6,806 bases of DNA from Candidatus Methanophagales archaeon ANME-1-THS (GTDB lineage: Archaea > Halobacteriota > Syntropharchaeia > Alkanophagales > Methanospirareceae). Both the position numbers and the translations under genes were made by a program. The notes under the pieces are model-generated. The model worked only from the letters and a program-made list of their open reading frames with translations, searched no databases and was not told the origin of the DNA. Numbering within the stretch: the stretch's first letter is position 1; every line of letters starts with the position of its first letter. Below, piece by piece: positions 1 through 4,894 of this stretch. The stretch is taken from positions 1-6,806 of the forward strand of contig RXIE01000046.1 in NCBI GenBank assembly GCA_004212135.1. The letters are read 5' to 3'.

Positions 1-75
1 ATTAACGGTATATCTTCTCCGTAATTCCTCTTTATGAGCCGCCAGTATTTCCATTACCTCGCTTAAACTCTTCAT
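1..75 (-). CDS. MNT-type nucleotidyltransferase, N-terminal 25 residues (partial)
   Basis: Reading leftward from the ATG at 75-73, the peptide begins MKSLSEVMEILAAHKEELRR and continues RYTVN to the window edge. This matches the opening of minimal nucleotidyltransferases (MNT, DNA polymerase beta superfamily), where a helix ending in HKEEL(R/K)xxYxV leads into the strand before the GSxxRGE active-site motif. That motif lies outside the window, so the assignment rests on the N-terminal pattern only. Such proteins are usually the antitoxin half of HEPN-MNT modules (family knowledge). A TATA-like element sits about 25 bases upstream, so the mRNA is probably leaderless. An alternative is a short unrelated ORF, because only 25 residues are visible. 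Confidence 0.55.
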   Translation of the reverse strand, partial: MKSLSEVMEILAAHKEELRRRYTVN

Positions 76-91
76 CGTTTCCCGGATGTCA

Positions 92-104
92 GATTATATA
101 TAGG
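92..104 (-). promoter_or_regulatory. TATA-box promoter of the MNT-like gene
   Basis: Read on the minus strand the site is CCTATATATAATC, a good archaeal TATA box. Its centre lies about 23 bases before the ATG at 75, so initiation would fall at or next to the start codon (leaderless mRNA). No Shine-Dalgarno sequence is seen. Confidence 0.5.
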
Positions 105-306
105 ATTTACCGGTCATTTTGATGTTCCCTTTTGCTCCTTTGTTGCCCCTTTGTTACCTGTTTTGCTTCTTTGTGGCGCCTTTCATGCGTCTTTTGCGCT
201 TCTATTGCCCCCATTAGCAACCATTTCAATCACCAACCAATCAGCAGAATCGCCAAGTAAATGCCAATTTTTCCATTTCTCAATCATTACTTTCATTACC
301 TCTTCA
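105..306. other. Spacer with purine-rich degenerate repeats; no convincing gene
   Basis: This stretch separates the winged-helix fragment from the MNT-like gene. Read on the minus strand, roughly 125-180 is a run of degenerate units of the CAAAGGRG / CAAAACAGG type. At the other end GTAATG recurs four times (plus-strand CATTAC at 285, 294, 305 and 316) with 9-11 base spacing. A 34-37 codon minus-strand ORF (stop at 183-185, ATG at 296 or 287) has an AGAGGT before its second ATG but resembles nothing I recognise, so it is not called as a gene. Confidence 0.4.
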
Positions 307-606
307 TTACTTTTTCATTACCTTTAAGGTATAGATAACTGCCCTACCGCTTCCTTCAACAGCGAATACGCCTTTTTCGGCAACATCAGATAATTCCAGA
401 TAAGCAGTCTTATTGGAAACAGCATTTAGCTCCTGATACTCCTTATTCGTAATCCTTCCTCTCTCCTTCACATACAGCACCGCCTTGATCTGCCGCTCAT
501 TCAAGCTGAGAGTGCGGAAATCTTTGTCGGGCGGAACTAGTACCGGTTCCGCGTCGATCGGTTCTACAGCGTGTAAACGATGAGAACCTGTATCACTGAT
601 ACCTTT
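307..606 (-). pseudogene. C-terminal winged-helix fragment of an AlbA_2/RecG-like regulator
   Basis: The recognisable part starts at LNERQIKAVLYVKERGRITN (near 504) and runs through a second helix and wing (NKTAYLELSDVAEKGVF, GSGRAVIYTL). This is the C-terminal HTH typical of AlbA_2/RecG-C-like putative DNA-binding regulators (family recall). In that family it follows an N-terminal AlbA_2 domain and a middle domain, both absent here. The frame stays open upstream to a TAA at 609-607. The extra residues between about 541 and 606 are antisense to a copy of the radical SAM repeat and look like foreign sequence fused to the fragment. A TTG at 504-502 could serve as a start for a free 65-residue HTH protein, but no Shine-Dalgarno or TATA supports it. 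I therefore favour a gene remnant truncated by the rearrangement that brought in the AbiE module. The alternative is a short stand-alone regulator. Confidence 0.5.
541..567 (+). repeat. Repeat copy 1: radical SAM 5' segment (short)
   Basis: These 27 bases match copy 2 (2517-2543) with one mismatch, and copy 3 inside the radical SAM gene (3614-3640) with two. In the radical SAM frame they encode YRFRVDRFY. Just upstream, 522-536 encodes LCRAE, resembling the ICRAN that precedes this motif in copies 2 and 3, with about 8 bases missing between the two blocks. Weaker similarity to copy 2 continues rightward: 573-590 against 2545-2562, 13 of 18 bases. The copy lies directly before the AbiE module. 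Confidence 0.75.
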
Positions 607-674
607 TTATAGCTATTAGTATTTAAAGATACATATCAGTGATATCTTTATATAGCTATCAGCATATAATGATA
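591..674 (+). repeat. 41-base imperfect direct repeat covering the abiE promoter (probable operator)
   Basis: Unit A (591-631) and unit B (634-674) agree at 34 of 41 positions with a 43-base period. Each begins with a near-palindrome: TATCACTGATA in A, and its exact reverse complement TATCAGTGATA in B. Each also contains a TATA-like box followed by an AGCTAT block. The pair ends four bases before the preferred start codon of the AbiEi-like gene. AbiEi-family antitoxins are known to bind repeats upstream of their own operon and repress it, so this is a likely autoregulatory operator (inference). Confidence 0.65.
647..654 (+). promoter_or_regulatory. TATA box of the abiE-like operon
   Basis: TTTATATA lies inside repeat unit B. 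Initiation about 25 bases downstream would fall near 675, next to the ATG at 678, implying a leaderless transcript. Unit A carries a second TATA-like box (604-611) that could drive a longer transcript beginning near the GTG at 639. Confidence 0.5.
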
Positions 675-677
675 AAT

Positions 678-1721
678 ATGAACGAAGGAATACCAGATCA
701 CCAAAAGCGGATAGTTGAAATACTGCGTGCAAAATTGAATTTGAGCGATAGTGCACGTATTACCCGAGCGTTCGCTTTTACTGATGCCGCGTTGCCGATA
801 ATGCCAGACTTCATTATTGAGGATGGGGACAAAATCTTCGTGGTCGAGGTAAAATCTCGTGTCACTATTGATACAATCGCGCGGTTAAATCTCTCAAAAG
901 AGCTCCTCCAGAAGCAGACAGAGAAAAAGTATGGTGGCGGAGGCGGCAGCAGCGGATCAAATCTTTTTTTTGTCATTGCAGGCACGGTCATTCCACCTCG
1001 TGAAGCAGAGATTGCCAAAAAAGTTGACATAATGGTAGTTCAAGTCCCCCATACAATCGGATTTGTCACTTCTAACTACGGAACTTCAAAGAAGATGATC
1101 AAAATAACATCAGATAAATCGTGGCGAGTTATCTCTCGTCTCCTGAAAGAGAAAACAACATCCATTAGACAGCTAGCACTTATGGAGAAGGTGTCCTATG
1201 GATGGGCATATGCGACGATTCAAAGCCTCATCAATCAGGGAATTGTGACAAAAAAAGAAAATTATGTGCGTATATCGGATATCAACAAATTATTAAACGG
1301 CGTCGCGTGGGAGAGACCGTTTGAAAATTTACGCGTAGGTGAGATTAACATAGATTATGATAGTGCGACTCGTGCCGCCGAAGACCTCTCCTTCACCTTA
1401 AAAGATCAGAATATCAACTTCGCATTCACGAGCTATACTGCAGGCGGGCTCTACACCGGTTATGCGGTCAGACATGATGCGATTTATCTTTATCTCGCGC
1501 GAGACAAGATTGATCTTTTCGTGAGGACGTTTGAAACTGAGGCGAAAACAGGCATAAAAGCACTGATATATGCACCTGATAGAGATGTGTTCAGCGACAA
1601 AAGGGAGATAGAGTCTATAATTATTACCTCTCCTTCTCAGACACTACTCGATTTGGCTGGCTTGGGTTATAGCGGACTGGATATTACAAAAGCAATGGTT
1701 GAAAACTATGCCAGAATATAA
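678..1721 (+). CDS. AbiEi-like antitoxin/regulator with N-terminal PD-(D/E)XK nuclease-like domain
   Basis: This is probably the antitoxin of a type IV AbiE-like module. Three regions are visible (numbering from ATG 678, 347 residues). Residues about 1-135 have a restriction-endonuclease-like pattern: PDFII with Asp44, then FVVEVKSR with Glu57-x-Lys59, followed by a helix, a Gly/Ser loop (86-94) and a hydrophobic strand LFFVIAG. Residues about 147-205 are a winged helix (WRVISRLLKEK, SIRQLALMEKVSYGWAYATI). Residues about 215-347 resemble the AbiEi_2 C-terminal domain, with FTSYTAGGLYTGY, YLYL and the near-terminal TSPSQTLLDL signature. Canonical AbiEi proteins lack the nuclease-like part. The start at 678 fits a leaderless mRNA. 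In-frame GTG 639 and ATG 669 lie inside the repeat and are less likely. The gene overlaps the next by 14 bases. Domain calls rest on motifs, and catalysis is unproven. Confidence 0.75.
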   Translation: MNEGIPDHQKRIVEILRAKLNLSDSARITRAFAFTDAALPIMPDFIIEDGDKIFVVEVKSRVTIDTIARLNLSKELLQKQTEKKYGGGGGSSGSNLFFVIAGTVIPPREAEIAKKVDIMVVQVPHTIGFVTSNYGTSKKMIKITSDKSWRVISRLLKEKTTSIRQLALMEKVSYGWAYATIQSLINQGIVTKKENYVRISDINKLLNGVAWERPFENLRVGEINIDYDSATRAAEDLSFTLKDQNINFAFTSYTAGGLYTGYAVRHDAIYLYLARDKIDLFVRTFETEAKTGIKALIYAPDRDVFSDKREIESIIITSPSQTLLDLAGLGYSGLDITKAMVENYARI

Positions 1722-2457
1722 GCCAAGTCAAGAGATTATTGAGCAATCACTCAGAGAATTAGGATATATTATGAACTGGCTAAAATCAAGGGGAGATAAT
1801 GAAGAGAATCCAATAACCGTCCTTGTGGGTGGATGGGCCGTTTATGCCTATAATCCCTGGTATGGCTCCGTTGATATTGATCTAATAACAAATAACCGCA
1901 CGAAAGAAAGACTGAAACACCATTTACGGACGAGTCGAGGCTATATACCTTACCGCACAGGAGAAGAAAGTACCGTCTGTAGACCCACCGAATATGGCCC
2001 GATCATCATCGATTTTGGCACCCGCGAAAGACCATATCGGTTTGAAGGAAGAACTGAAGCGTTAGATCTTGAGATTTTAAATGGTAACACAGTAATAAAA
2101 AAGATTGAAGGGGAAATTTCTGCAGCGGTTCCAATTCGATCACTTTTGTTTCTGTTTAAATTAAAAGCTGCGTGGGATAGAAGGTATCGGGTCGAAACTC
2201 GAACATCTGAAGATAGCTCGTGGGAGCGTGGGAAGTTAATAAAAGATTATGCTGATCTTCTTGCTCTTATTGACCCTGAATATGGTGGGGAAGAGCTCAA
2301 CATTGCGTTTCTTGGCGAACAATTCAAACGTTTTGAGTTTCTCAGAGAATGTCTCAGGGGTGTTCCAGATAACGATGATGCACGGACAAAGTACGGGAGA
2401 ATGGATCAAGAAACCGCACAGAGAACCTGGAATAAATTATTAGTATTACTAAGATGA
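1708..2457 (+). CDS. AbiEii-like nucleotidyltransferase (toxin partner)
   Basis: A 249-residue DNA polymerase beta-type nucleotidyltransferase. The hallmark is VLVGGWAVYAY followed by GSVDIDLIT: Gly-Gly at 41-42 and the metal-binding pair Asp56-x-Asp58. A third acidic residue is probably the Asp in IIIDFGT. The C-terminal half has the AbiEii-type pattern LFKLKAAWDRR and, later, KLIKDYADLLALID, which is conserved in AbiEii/NTase toxins. By family knowledge such enzymes transfer nucleotides to a cellular RNA and stop growth, with the AbiEi partner counteracting them and repressing the operon. The ATG at 1708 overlaps the upstream stop, so translation is probably coupled. A TTG at 1699 is a possible earlier start. 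The gene and its partner are more AT-rich than the genes to the right, consistent with transfer. The substrate cannot be told from sequence. Confidence 0.8.
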   Translation: MPEYKPSQEIIEQSLRELGYIMNWLKSRGDNEENPITVLVGGWAVYAYNPWYGSVDIDLITNNRTKERLKHHLRTSRGYIPYRTGEESTVCRPTEYGPIIIDFGTRERPYRFEGRTEALDLEILNGNTVIKKIEGEISAAVPIRSLLFLFKLKAAWDRRYRVETRTSEDSSWERGKLIKDYADLLALIDPEYGGEELNIAFLGEQFKRFEFLRECLRGVPDNDDARTKYGRMDQETAQRTWNKLLVLLR

Positions 2458-2471
2458 ACTCAAAACTAAGA

Positions 2472-2543
2472 TTAGACGCACCGGGGCCATCTGCAGAGCG
2501 AATAAGAGGAAATATTACCGGTTCCGCGCCGATCGGTTCTACG
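2472..2543 (+). repeat. Repeat copy 2: radical SAM 5' segment
   Basis: These 72 bases match 3569-3640 with three mismatches. Weaker similarity continues left to about 2461, at 7 of 11 bases. In the radical SAM frame the copy encodes IRRTGAICRANKRKYYRFRA followed by DRFYE and a TAG stop, so it is a non-functional 5' fragment. It starts immediately after the AbiEii-like gene and ends before the PIN toxin gene. Read in another frame, an ATG overlapping the AbiEii stop opens a 33-codon ORF (2454-2555), probably incidental. Confidence 0.9.
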
Positions 2544-2600
2544 AGTAGAATATGAGAATCTTAAGCAGTCAGTTTTGCACTTCCAGAGAGCATTTTTAGC

Positions 2601-3020
2601 TTATCTATCTTCCCGTAGCAGTGCTCGGAAGCCTGCTTGTTCAAAATGCTCGTCTGTCGTTAAAGCATCTTTTAAGCCATGATCTTCCATCACAATAAAG
2701 GAAATGCAGTCAGTCAAGCCCCACTCTTTATCCTCTCGACTTTGGTAAAAGTCTACTGCACGATGCACTAATGTGGTATCCACGGAAACTACAGTGATAT
2801 TAGGGGTGACGTAACAGCTATTGATGAATGCAACAGCGGTAGACCGATTTGAACGTGCCAGTGCATTGCCTATTTCAACCAATACCGCTTCGGTTATCCA
2901 CACCTCGTGCGCAACGCGCACCGAAGGAAATAGTGCGTTGGCCTATTTGTGATAGAAATCGTGAGGATTAAGTAACGCCAGCACATAAGCAGTGTCGAGG
3001 AAAAAACGGGACTCATTCAT
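2601..3020 (-). CDS. VapC-like PIN-domain toxin with an in-frame TAG at codon 26
   Basis: Read from ATG 3020, the frame encodes 139 positions of a typical VapC-like PIN domain. It opens with MNESRFFLDTAYVLALLN, then a TAG (2945-2943), then continues in the same frame with ANALFP and EVWITEAVLVEIGNAL. The four acidic positions expected for a PIN nuclease are present: Asp9, Glu49, Asp104 (WGLTDC) and Asp123 (TTDEHF). The length is also normal for VapC. There is no frameshift and no other stop. By family knowledge the product would be a Mg-dependent endoribonuclease inactivated by the upstream antitoxin. Either TAG is read as an amino acid (amber suppression or pyrrolysine), or the toxin is freshly inactivated. 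A GTG at 2921 could restart a 106-residue product lacking Asp9, which should be inactive. A single AAG or CAG to TAG change would explain the codon. Confidence 0.75.
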
Positions 3021-3076
3021 GGTATTATCAGATCAGATCATCTTCGCACCTTTGCACGCTTGGGAGTGCCATATAC

Positions 3077-3283
3077 CTAATGGTAATGCTCTTCTGACCA
3101 ATCTTCTGGTCCTTCGACCGTTCTAGAGAGCGTGCTCAGCACATCCCAAAGGCTCTGCTCATCTCTTTCTTCTTTACGCCCGATGGTTACAAGGTAGCGA
3201 ACGTTTTGTTCCAGATCAACCGCCGTCTCGGGTCTCAGTACCTTACCAATAAAGACGGCATGCAATCTCCTTGGCCTTGCCAT
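3077..3283 (-). CDS. AF2212-like (DUF104-type) antitoxin ending at a TAG inside its conserved C-terminus
   Basis: From ATG 3283 the product is 68 residues to the TAG at 3079-3077. MARPRRLHAVFIGKVLRPET, then VDLEQNVRYLVTI, matches AF2212-like antitoxins, whose small beta-rich domain precedes a toxin-binding tail. The tail reads GPEDWSEEHYH, then TAG, then VYGTPKRAKVRR and a TGA at 3040-3038. As I recall the family, it commonly ends DW...H(D)HYLYG.PK(R/K), so the TAG replaces the conserved Tyr and the real end is probably 3038 (81 residues). That end also shortens the gap to the toxin start from 56 to 17 bases. GGAGG (3294-3290) lies 6 bases before the ATG and fixes the start. An in-frame GTG/ATG extension upstream to 3415 would cross the promoter and is rejected. 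Confidence 0.75.
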   Translation of the reverse strand: MARPRRLHAVFIGKVLRPETAVDLEQNVRYLVTIGRKEERDEQSLWDVLSTLSRTVEGPEDWSEEHYH

Positions 3284-3289
3284 TTTAGT

Positions 3290-3333
3290 CCTCCACTTCC
3301 AATTATATCTGTTGATACTTGTAATATTTATAA
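3290..3333 (-). promoter_or_regulatory. Promoter and ribosome binding site of the antitoxin-PIN operon
   Basis: On the minus strand GGTTATAAATATTAC gives a strong TATA box (TTATAAATA, 3333-3325) behind a purine-rich BRE-like AAGAAGG. Initiation is expected near 3304, leaving a leader of about 20 bases that contains GGAGG six bases before the ATG at 3283. Confidence 0.65.
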
Positions 3334-3568
3334 CCTTCTTAAGCTTCCCCATATCAATATGTCTAAGAATTCTTGAGCAGAAACTCCAGCAGTTACACTC
3401 CGAAGCCGGCGTCAAGCCACGAATTAGATGATATGAAACAGAACACGCCCCCCAGTTTAAGCACGCTCAGTCCGTAATAGTAAAAATAGACGTACAAAGC
3501 ACTTCTCCATCTCTTTCTTATCCTCATCCACGGTGCTAACTCTATAAACCATCACCTCAAATCTTAAG
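3334..3568. other. Spacer between the antitoxin promoter and the radical SAM gene
   Basis: No convincing complete gene is seen. A minus-strand reading 3552-3457 (ATG at 3552, ending in RLFLLLRTERA then TAA) has plausible amino-acid composition and could be the end of a gene whose start was replaced by the radical SAM segment. Its upstream GAGGTG touches the ATG too closely to be a normal binding site, and I recognise no family. A TATA-like TATAAA (3543-3548, plus strand) could serve the radical SAM gene. Confidence 0.35.
3543..3548 (+). promoter_or_regulatory. Possible TATA box for the radical SAM gene
   Basis: TATAAA centred about 35 bases before the GTG at 3580 would place initiation near 3571. 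It lies in the spacer immediately left of the repeated segment, so the gene may have acquired a new promoter after the rearrangement. The BRE is weak. Confidence 0.3.
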
Positions 3569-3640
3569 TTAGACGCACCGTGGACATCTGCAGAGCGAAT
3601 AAGAGGAAATATTACCGCTTCCGCGCCGATCGGTTCTACG
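3569..3640 (+). repeat. Repeat copy 3: the segment in its intact gene context
   Basis: This is the copy that continues into a full radical SAM reading frame, so it is the likely source or original target of the duplications. It differs from copy 2 at three positions. Similarity ends just after 3640, where copy 2 runs into a TAG stop. Confidence 0.85.
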
Positions 3641-4263
3641 GTGGGATCGCAACTGCGGACTGCATGGGCTGTAACCTCGACTGCGCATTCTGCTGGAGCT
3701 ACCGGACACGAATCCATCCTGAGCGAATCGGCACGTTCTACGCGCCTGAAGAGGTCGCACAACGGCTCGTTCGCATCGCACGTGAGCATGGCTTCCGCGC
3801 GGTCAGGATCAGTGGCAACGAGCCCACGCTCTGCACAGCGCATCTTCTCGCGGTTATCCAGACCGTTGAACAGTTAGACCCTTCGCTCCTCTTCGTGCTC
3901 GAAACGAATGGTATCAAACTCGGCGAGGATGAACCATTCGCCGGTGCGCTCGCTACCTGCCCCAACCTCCATGTCCGCGTCTCATTCAAAACCGGCACGC
4001 CCGAGAATTTCGAACTGATCACCACCCGACCACGGGAATGGTTCGAATTACAGCTCAGGGCCGTCGAGCATTTGCACACCCATAACGCATCCTTTCACGT
4101 CGCGGTTATCGCAGAGTACGCACATGAATATCTGCTCCAGCGATTAGGGCTGATATCGCCCGCTATCCTGAAAAGCCTGGAATACGAGCAGCTCACGATC
4201 CACCCCTCTATCCAGAGACGGATGAAGGAACGAGGGCTTTTGGAACTCCAAAGACGAATTTAA
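3580..4263 (+). CDS. Radical SAM domain protein
   Basis: A 227-residue radical SAM protein. The 4Fe-4S cluster motif CNLDCAFC (Cys31-x3-Cys35-x2-Cys38) follows YRFRADRFYGGIATADCMG. Later come SGNEPTL (79-84, the GGEP-like SAM-binding motif) and ETNG (108-111), in the order of a partial TIM barrel. These enzymes cleave S-adenosylmethionine to a 5'-deoxyadenosyl radical, but nothing here gives the substrate. The subfamily resembles archaeal stand-alone proteins of unknown function with the RFRADRFYGG lead-in. The start is GTG 3580. The frame is closed by TAA at 3565-3567, leaving only five codons before it, and there is no Shine-Dalgarno. The protein therefore begins only about 10 residues before the conserved YRFRADRFYGG, and its native N-terminus may have been lost when the neighbouring module arrived. 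Codon choice is GC-rich, unlike the AbiE genes. Confidence 0.8.
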   Translation: MDICRANKRKYYRFRADRFYGGIATADCMGCNLDCAFCWSYRTRIHPERIGTFYAPEEVAQRLVRIAREHGFRAVRISGNEPTLCTAHLLAVIQTVEQLDPSLLFVLETNGIKLGEDEPFAGALATCPNLHVRVSFKTGTPENFELITTRPREWFELQLRAVEHLHTHNASFHVAVIAEYAHEYLLQRLGLISPAILKSLEYEQLTIHPSIQRRMKERGLLELQRRI

Positions 4264-4322
4264 CCTTTAAAAAATGCTCAGATGCGCGATCAAATGCTCC
4301 AAACGCCGCTAAATGAAAAAGG

Positions 4323-4338
4323 TGCAAAAATTTTTGCA
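4323..4338. repeat. Perfect 16-base palindrome
   Basis: TGCAAAAATTTTTGCA is its own reverse complement and sits in the AT-rich spacer between the radical SAM and winged-helix genes. It could be a dimeric regulator's site or simply an AT-rich palindrome. No gene start is close to it. Confidence 0.5.
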
Positions 4339-4359
4339 AATATACATAAAAAATTTTTC

Positions 4360-4450
4360 CGCCATCCGAAATAAAATTGGCGATATGAATAAGGGCGCTG
4401 AAAAACCACATCAAACAGATATCGCCCAATTGGAGCTTTTTTAGCAATTG
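4360..4450 (+). terminator. Competing hairpins with a T-run (terminator or attenuator-like)
   Basis: AATTGGCGATAT (4375-4386) pairs with ATATCGCCCAATT (4419-4431, one bulged C) around a 32-base loop and is followed by six T residues (4437-4442). An alternative stem joins CGCCA (4360-4364) with TGGCG (4378-4382) and would prevent the first. A third small hairpin uses CAATTG at 4427 and 4445. The simplest reading is the transcript end of the radical SAM gene, about 170 bases after its stop. A small RNA or attenuator is possible, but no start codon lies within 75 bases downstream. Confidence 0.4.
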
Positions 4451-4477
4451 AAATCAAAATTTAAACGATAGAAAGGC

Positions 4478-4485
4478 TTATAAAG
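4478..4485 (+). promoter_or_regulatory. TATA box of the winged-helix gene
   Basis: TTATAAAG preceded by GAAAGGC (BRE-like) predicts initiation near 4505, about 20 bases before the ATG at 4526. Confidence 0.55.
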
Positions 4486-4525
4486 AGCAAAGGACTAAAA
4501 AGAGTGGTAGAACAACCCGAGAAAA

Positions 4526-4819
4526 ATGGAACTACGAGACCATACACAGAACCTGATGAGGGGAGGATTTTATGGGCGGAAACGGCCGAGAACCAAATTG
4601 GAGATACTCGCCGAGATCCTTCTCGCCGCACGTACCGGTGCAACGAAAACCGAGATTGTATACCAAACGAATCTTAACTTCCAGCGGGCAAGGCGGTACC
4701 TCGTCTATCTGGAAGGTAAAGGATTGTTAGAGAATTCCGGCGCTCACTATAAGTCCACGGAACGAGGCAACGCATTTCTGCGTAATGTTCAATCGATGGA
4801 GGAGATCTTACACCCATAA
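4526..4819 (+). CDS. ArnR1-like winged-helix (HTH_45-type) regulator
   Basis: A 97-residue single-domain DNA-binding protein. Residues about 21-95 follow the HTH_45/ArnR1-like pattern: RTKLEILAEILLAARTGATK, then TEIVYQTNLNFQRARRYL (recognition region), then YLEGKGLLE and a wing ending YKSTERGNAFL. By family knowledge these are archaeal transcription factors, often monocistronic. The target genes cannot be told. The start at 4526 is supported by the TATA box 41-48 bases upstream, although no Shine-Dalgarno is visible. ATG 4556 is an alternative that would still keep the whole domain. A better-looking Shine-Dalgarno plus ATG at 4572 is in the wrong frame. The gene stands alone, with a T-rich terminator behind it. 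The N-terminal basic stretch (GRKRPRTK) is common in the family. Confidence 0.8.
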   Translation: MELRDHTQNLMRGGFYGRKRPRTKLEILAEILLAARTGATKTEIVYQTNLNFQRARRYLVYLEGKGLLENSGAHYKSTERGNAFLRNVQSMEEILHP

Positions 4820-4838
4820 CCCGTTCCCCTCCTTTCCA

Positions 4839-4857
4839 TTTTTTATTTTTTGTTTTT
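4839..4857 (+). terminator. T-rich terminator after the winged-helix gene
   Basis: Three T-runs (6, 6 and 5 residues) separated by single bases begin 20 bases after the stop codon. Archaeal RNA polymerase terminates on such hairpin-independent T-tracts. Confidence 0.6.
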
Positions 4858-4894
4858 AGACCCTCTTTATCCACATCTATCCTGAAATACGTGC

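Noticed and set aside
578..600. Possible C/D box motifs (ACGATGA and CTGA)
   Set aside because: The boxes are too close together for a guide RNA and overlap the operator repeat.
639..677. GTG 639 or ATG 669 as the AbiEi-like start
   Set aside because: Both lie within the operator-like repeat and upstream of the predicted transcription start; no Shine-Dalgarno.
698..1030. Minus-strand ORF of 110 codons
   Set aside because: Shadow of the AbiEi-like gene; poly-Pro and Ser-rich composition comes from the antisense of the Gly/Ser loop.
3284..3415. Upstream extension of the antitoxin to 3415
   Set aside because: It would cross the TATA box, and the strong GGAGG just before ATG 3283 fixes the start at MARPRR.
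541..3640. CRISPR-like array from the three repeats
   Set aside because: Copies are 1-2 kb apart, differ in length and derive from coding sequence.
3457..3843. Long minus-strand ORF antisense to the radical SAM gene
   Set aside because: Most of it mirrors the radical SAM coding sequence; only the last 32 codons lie outside, and these have no recognisable family.
4208..4447. Minus-strand ORF of 79 codons in the AT-rich spacer
   Set aside because: Low-complexity hydrophobic composition from AT-rich palindromes; no start signals.
4572..4574. ATG with an excellent GGGGAGG upstream
   Set aside because: It is in the +1 frame relative to the winged-helix domain and gives no sensible protein.
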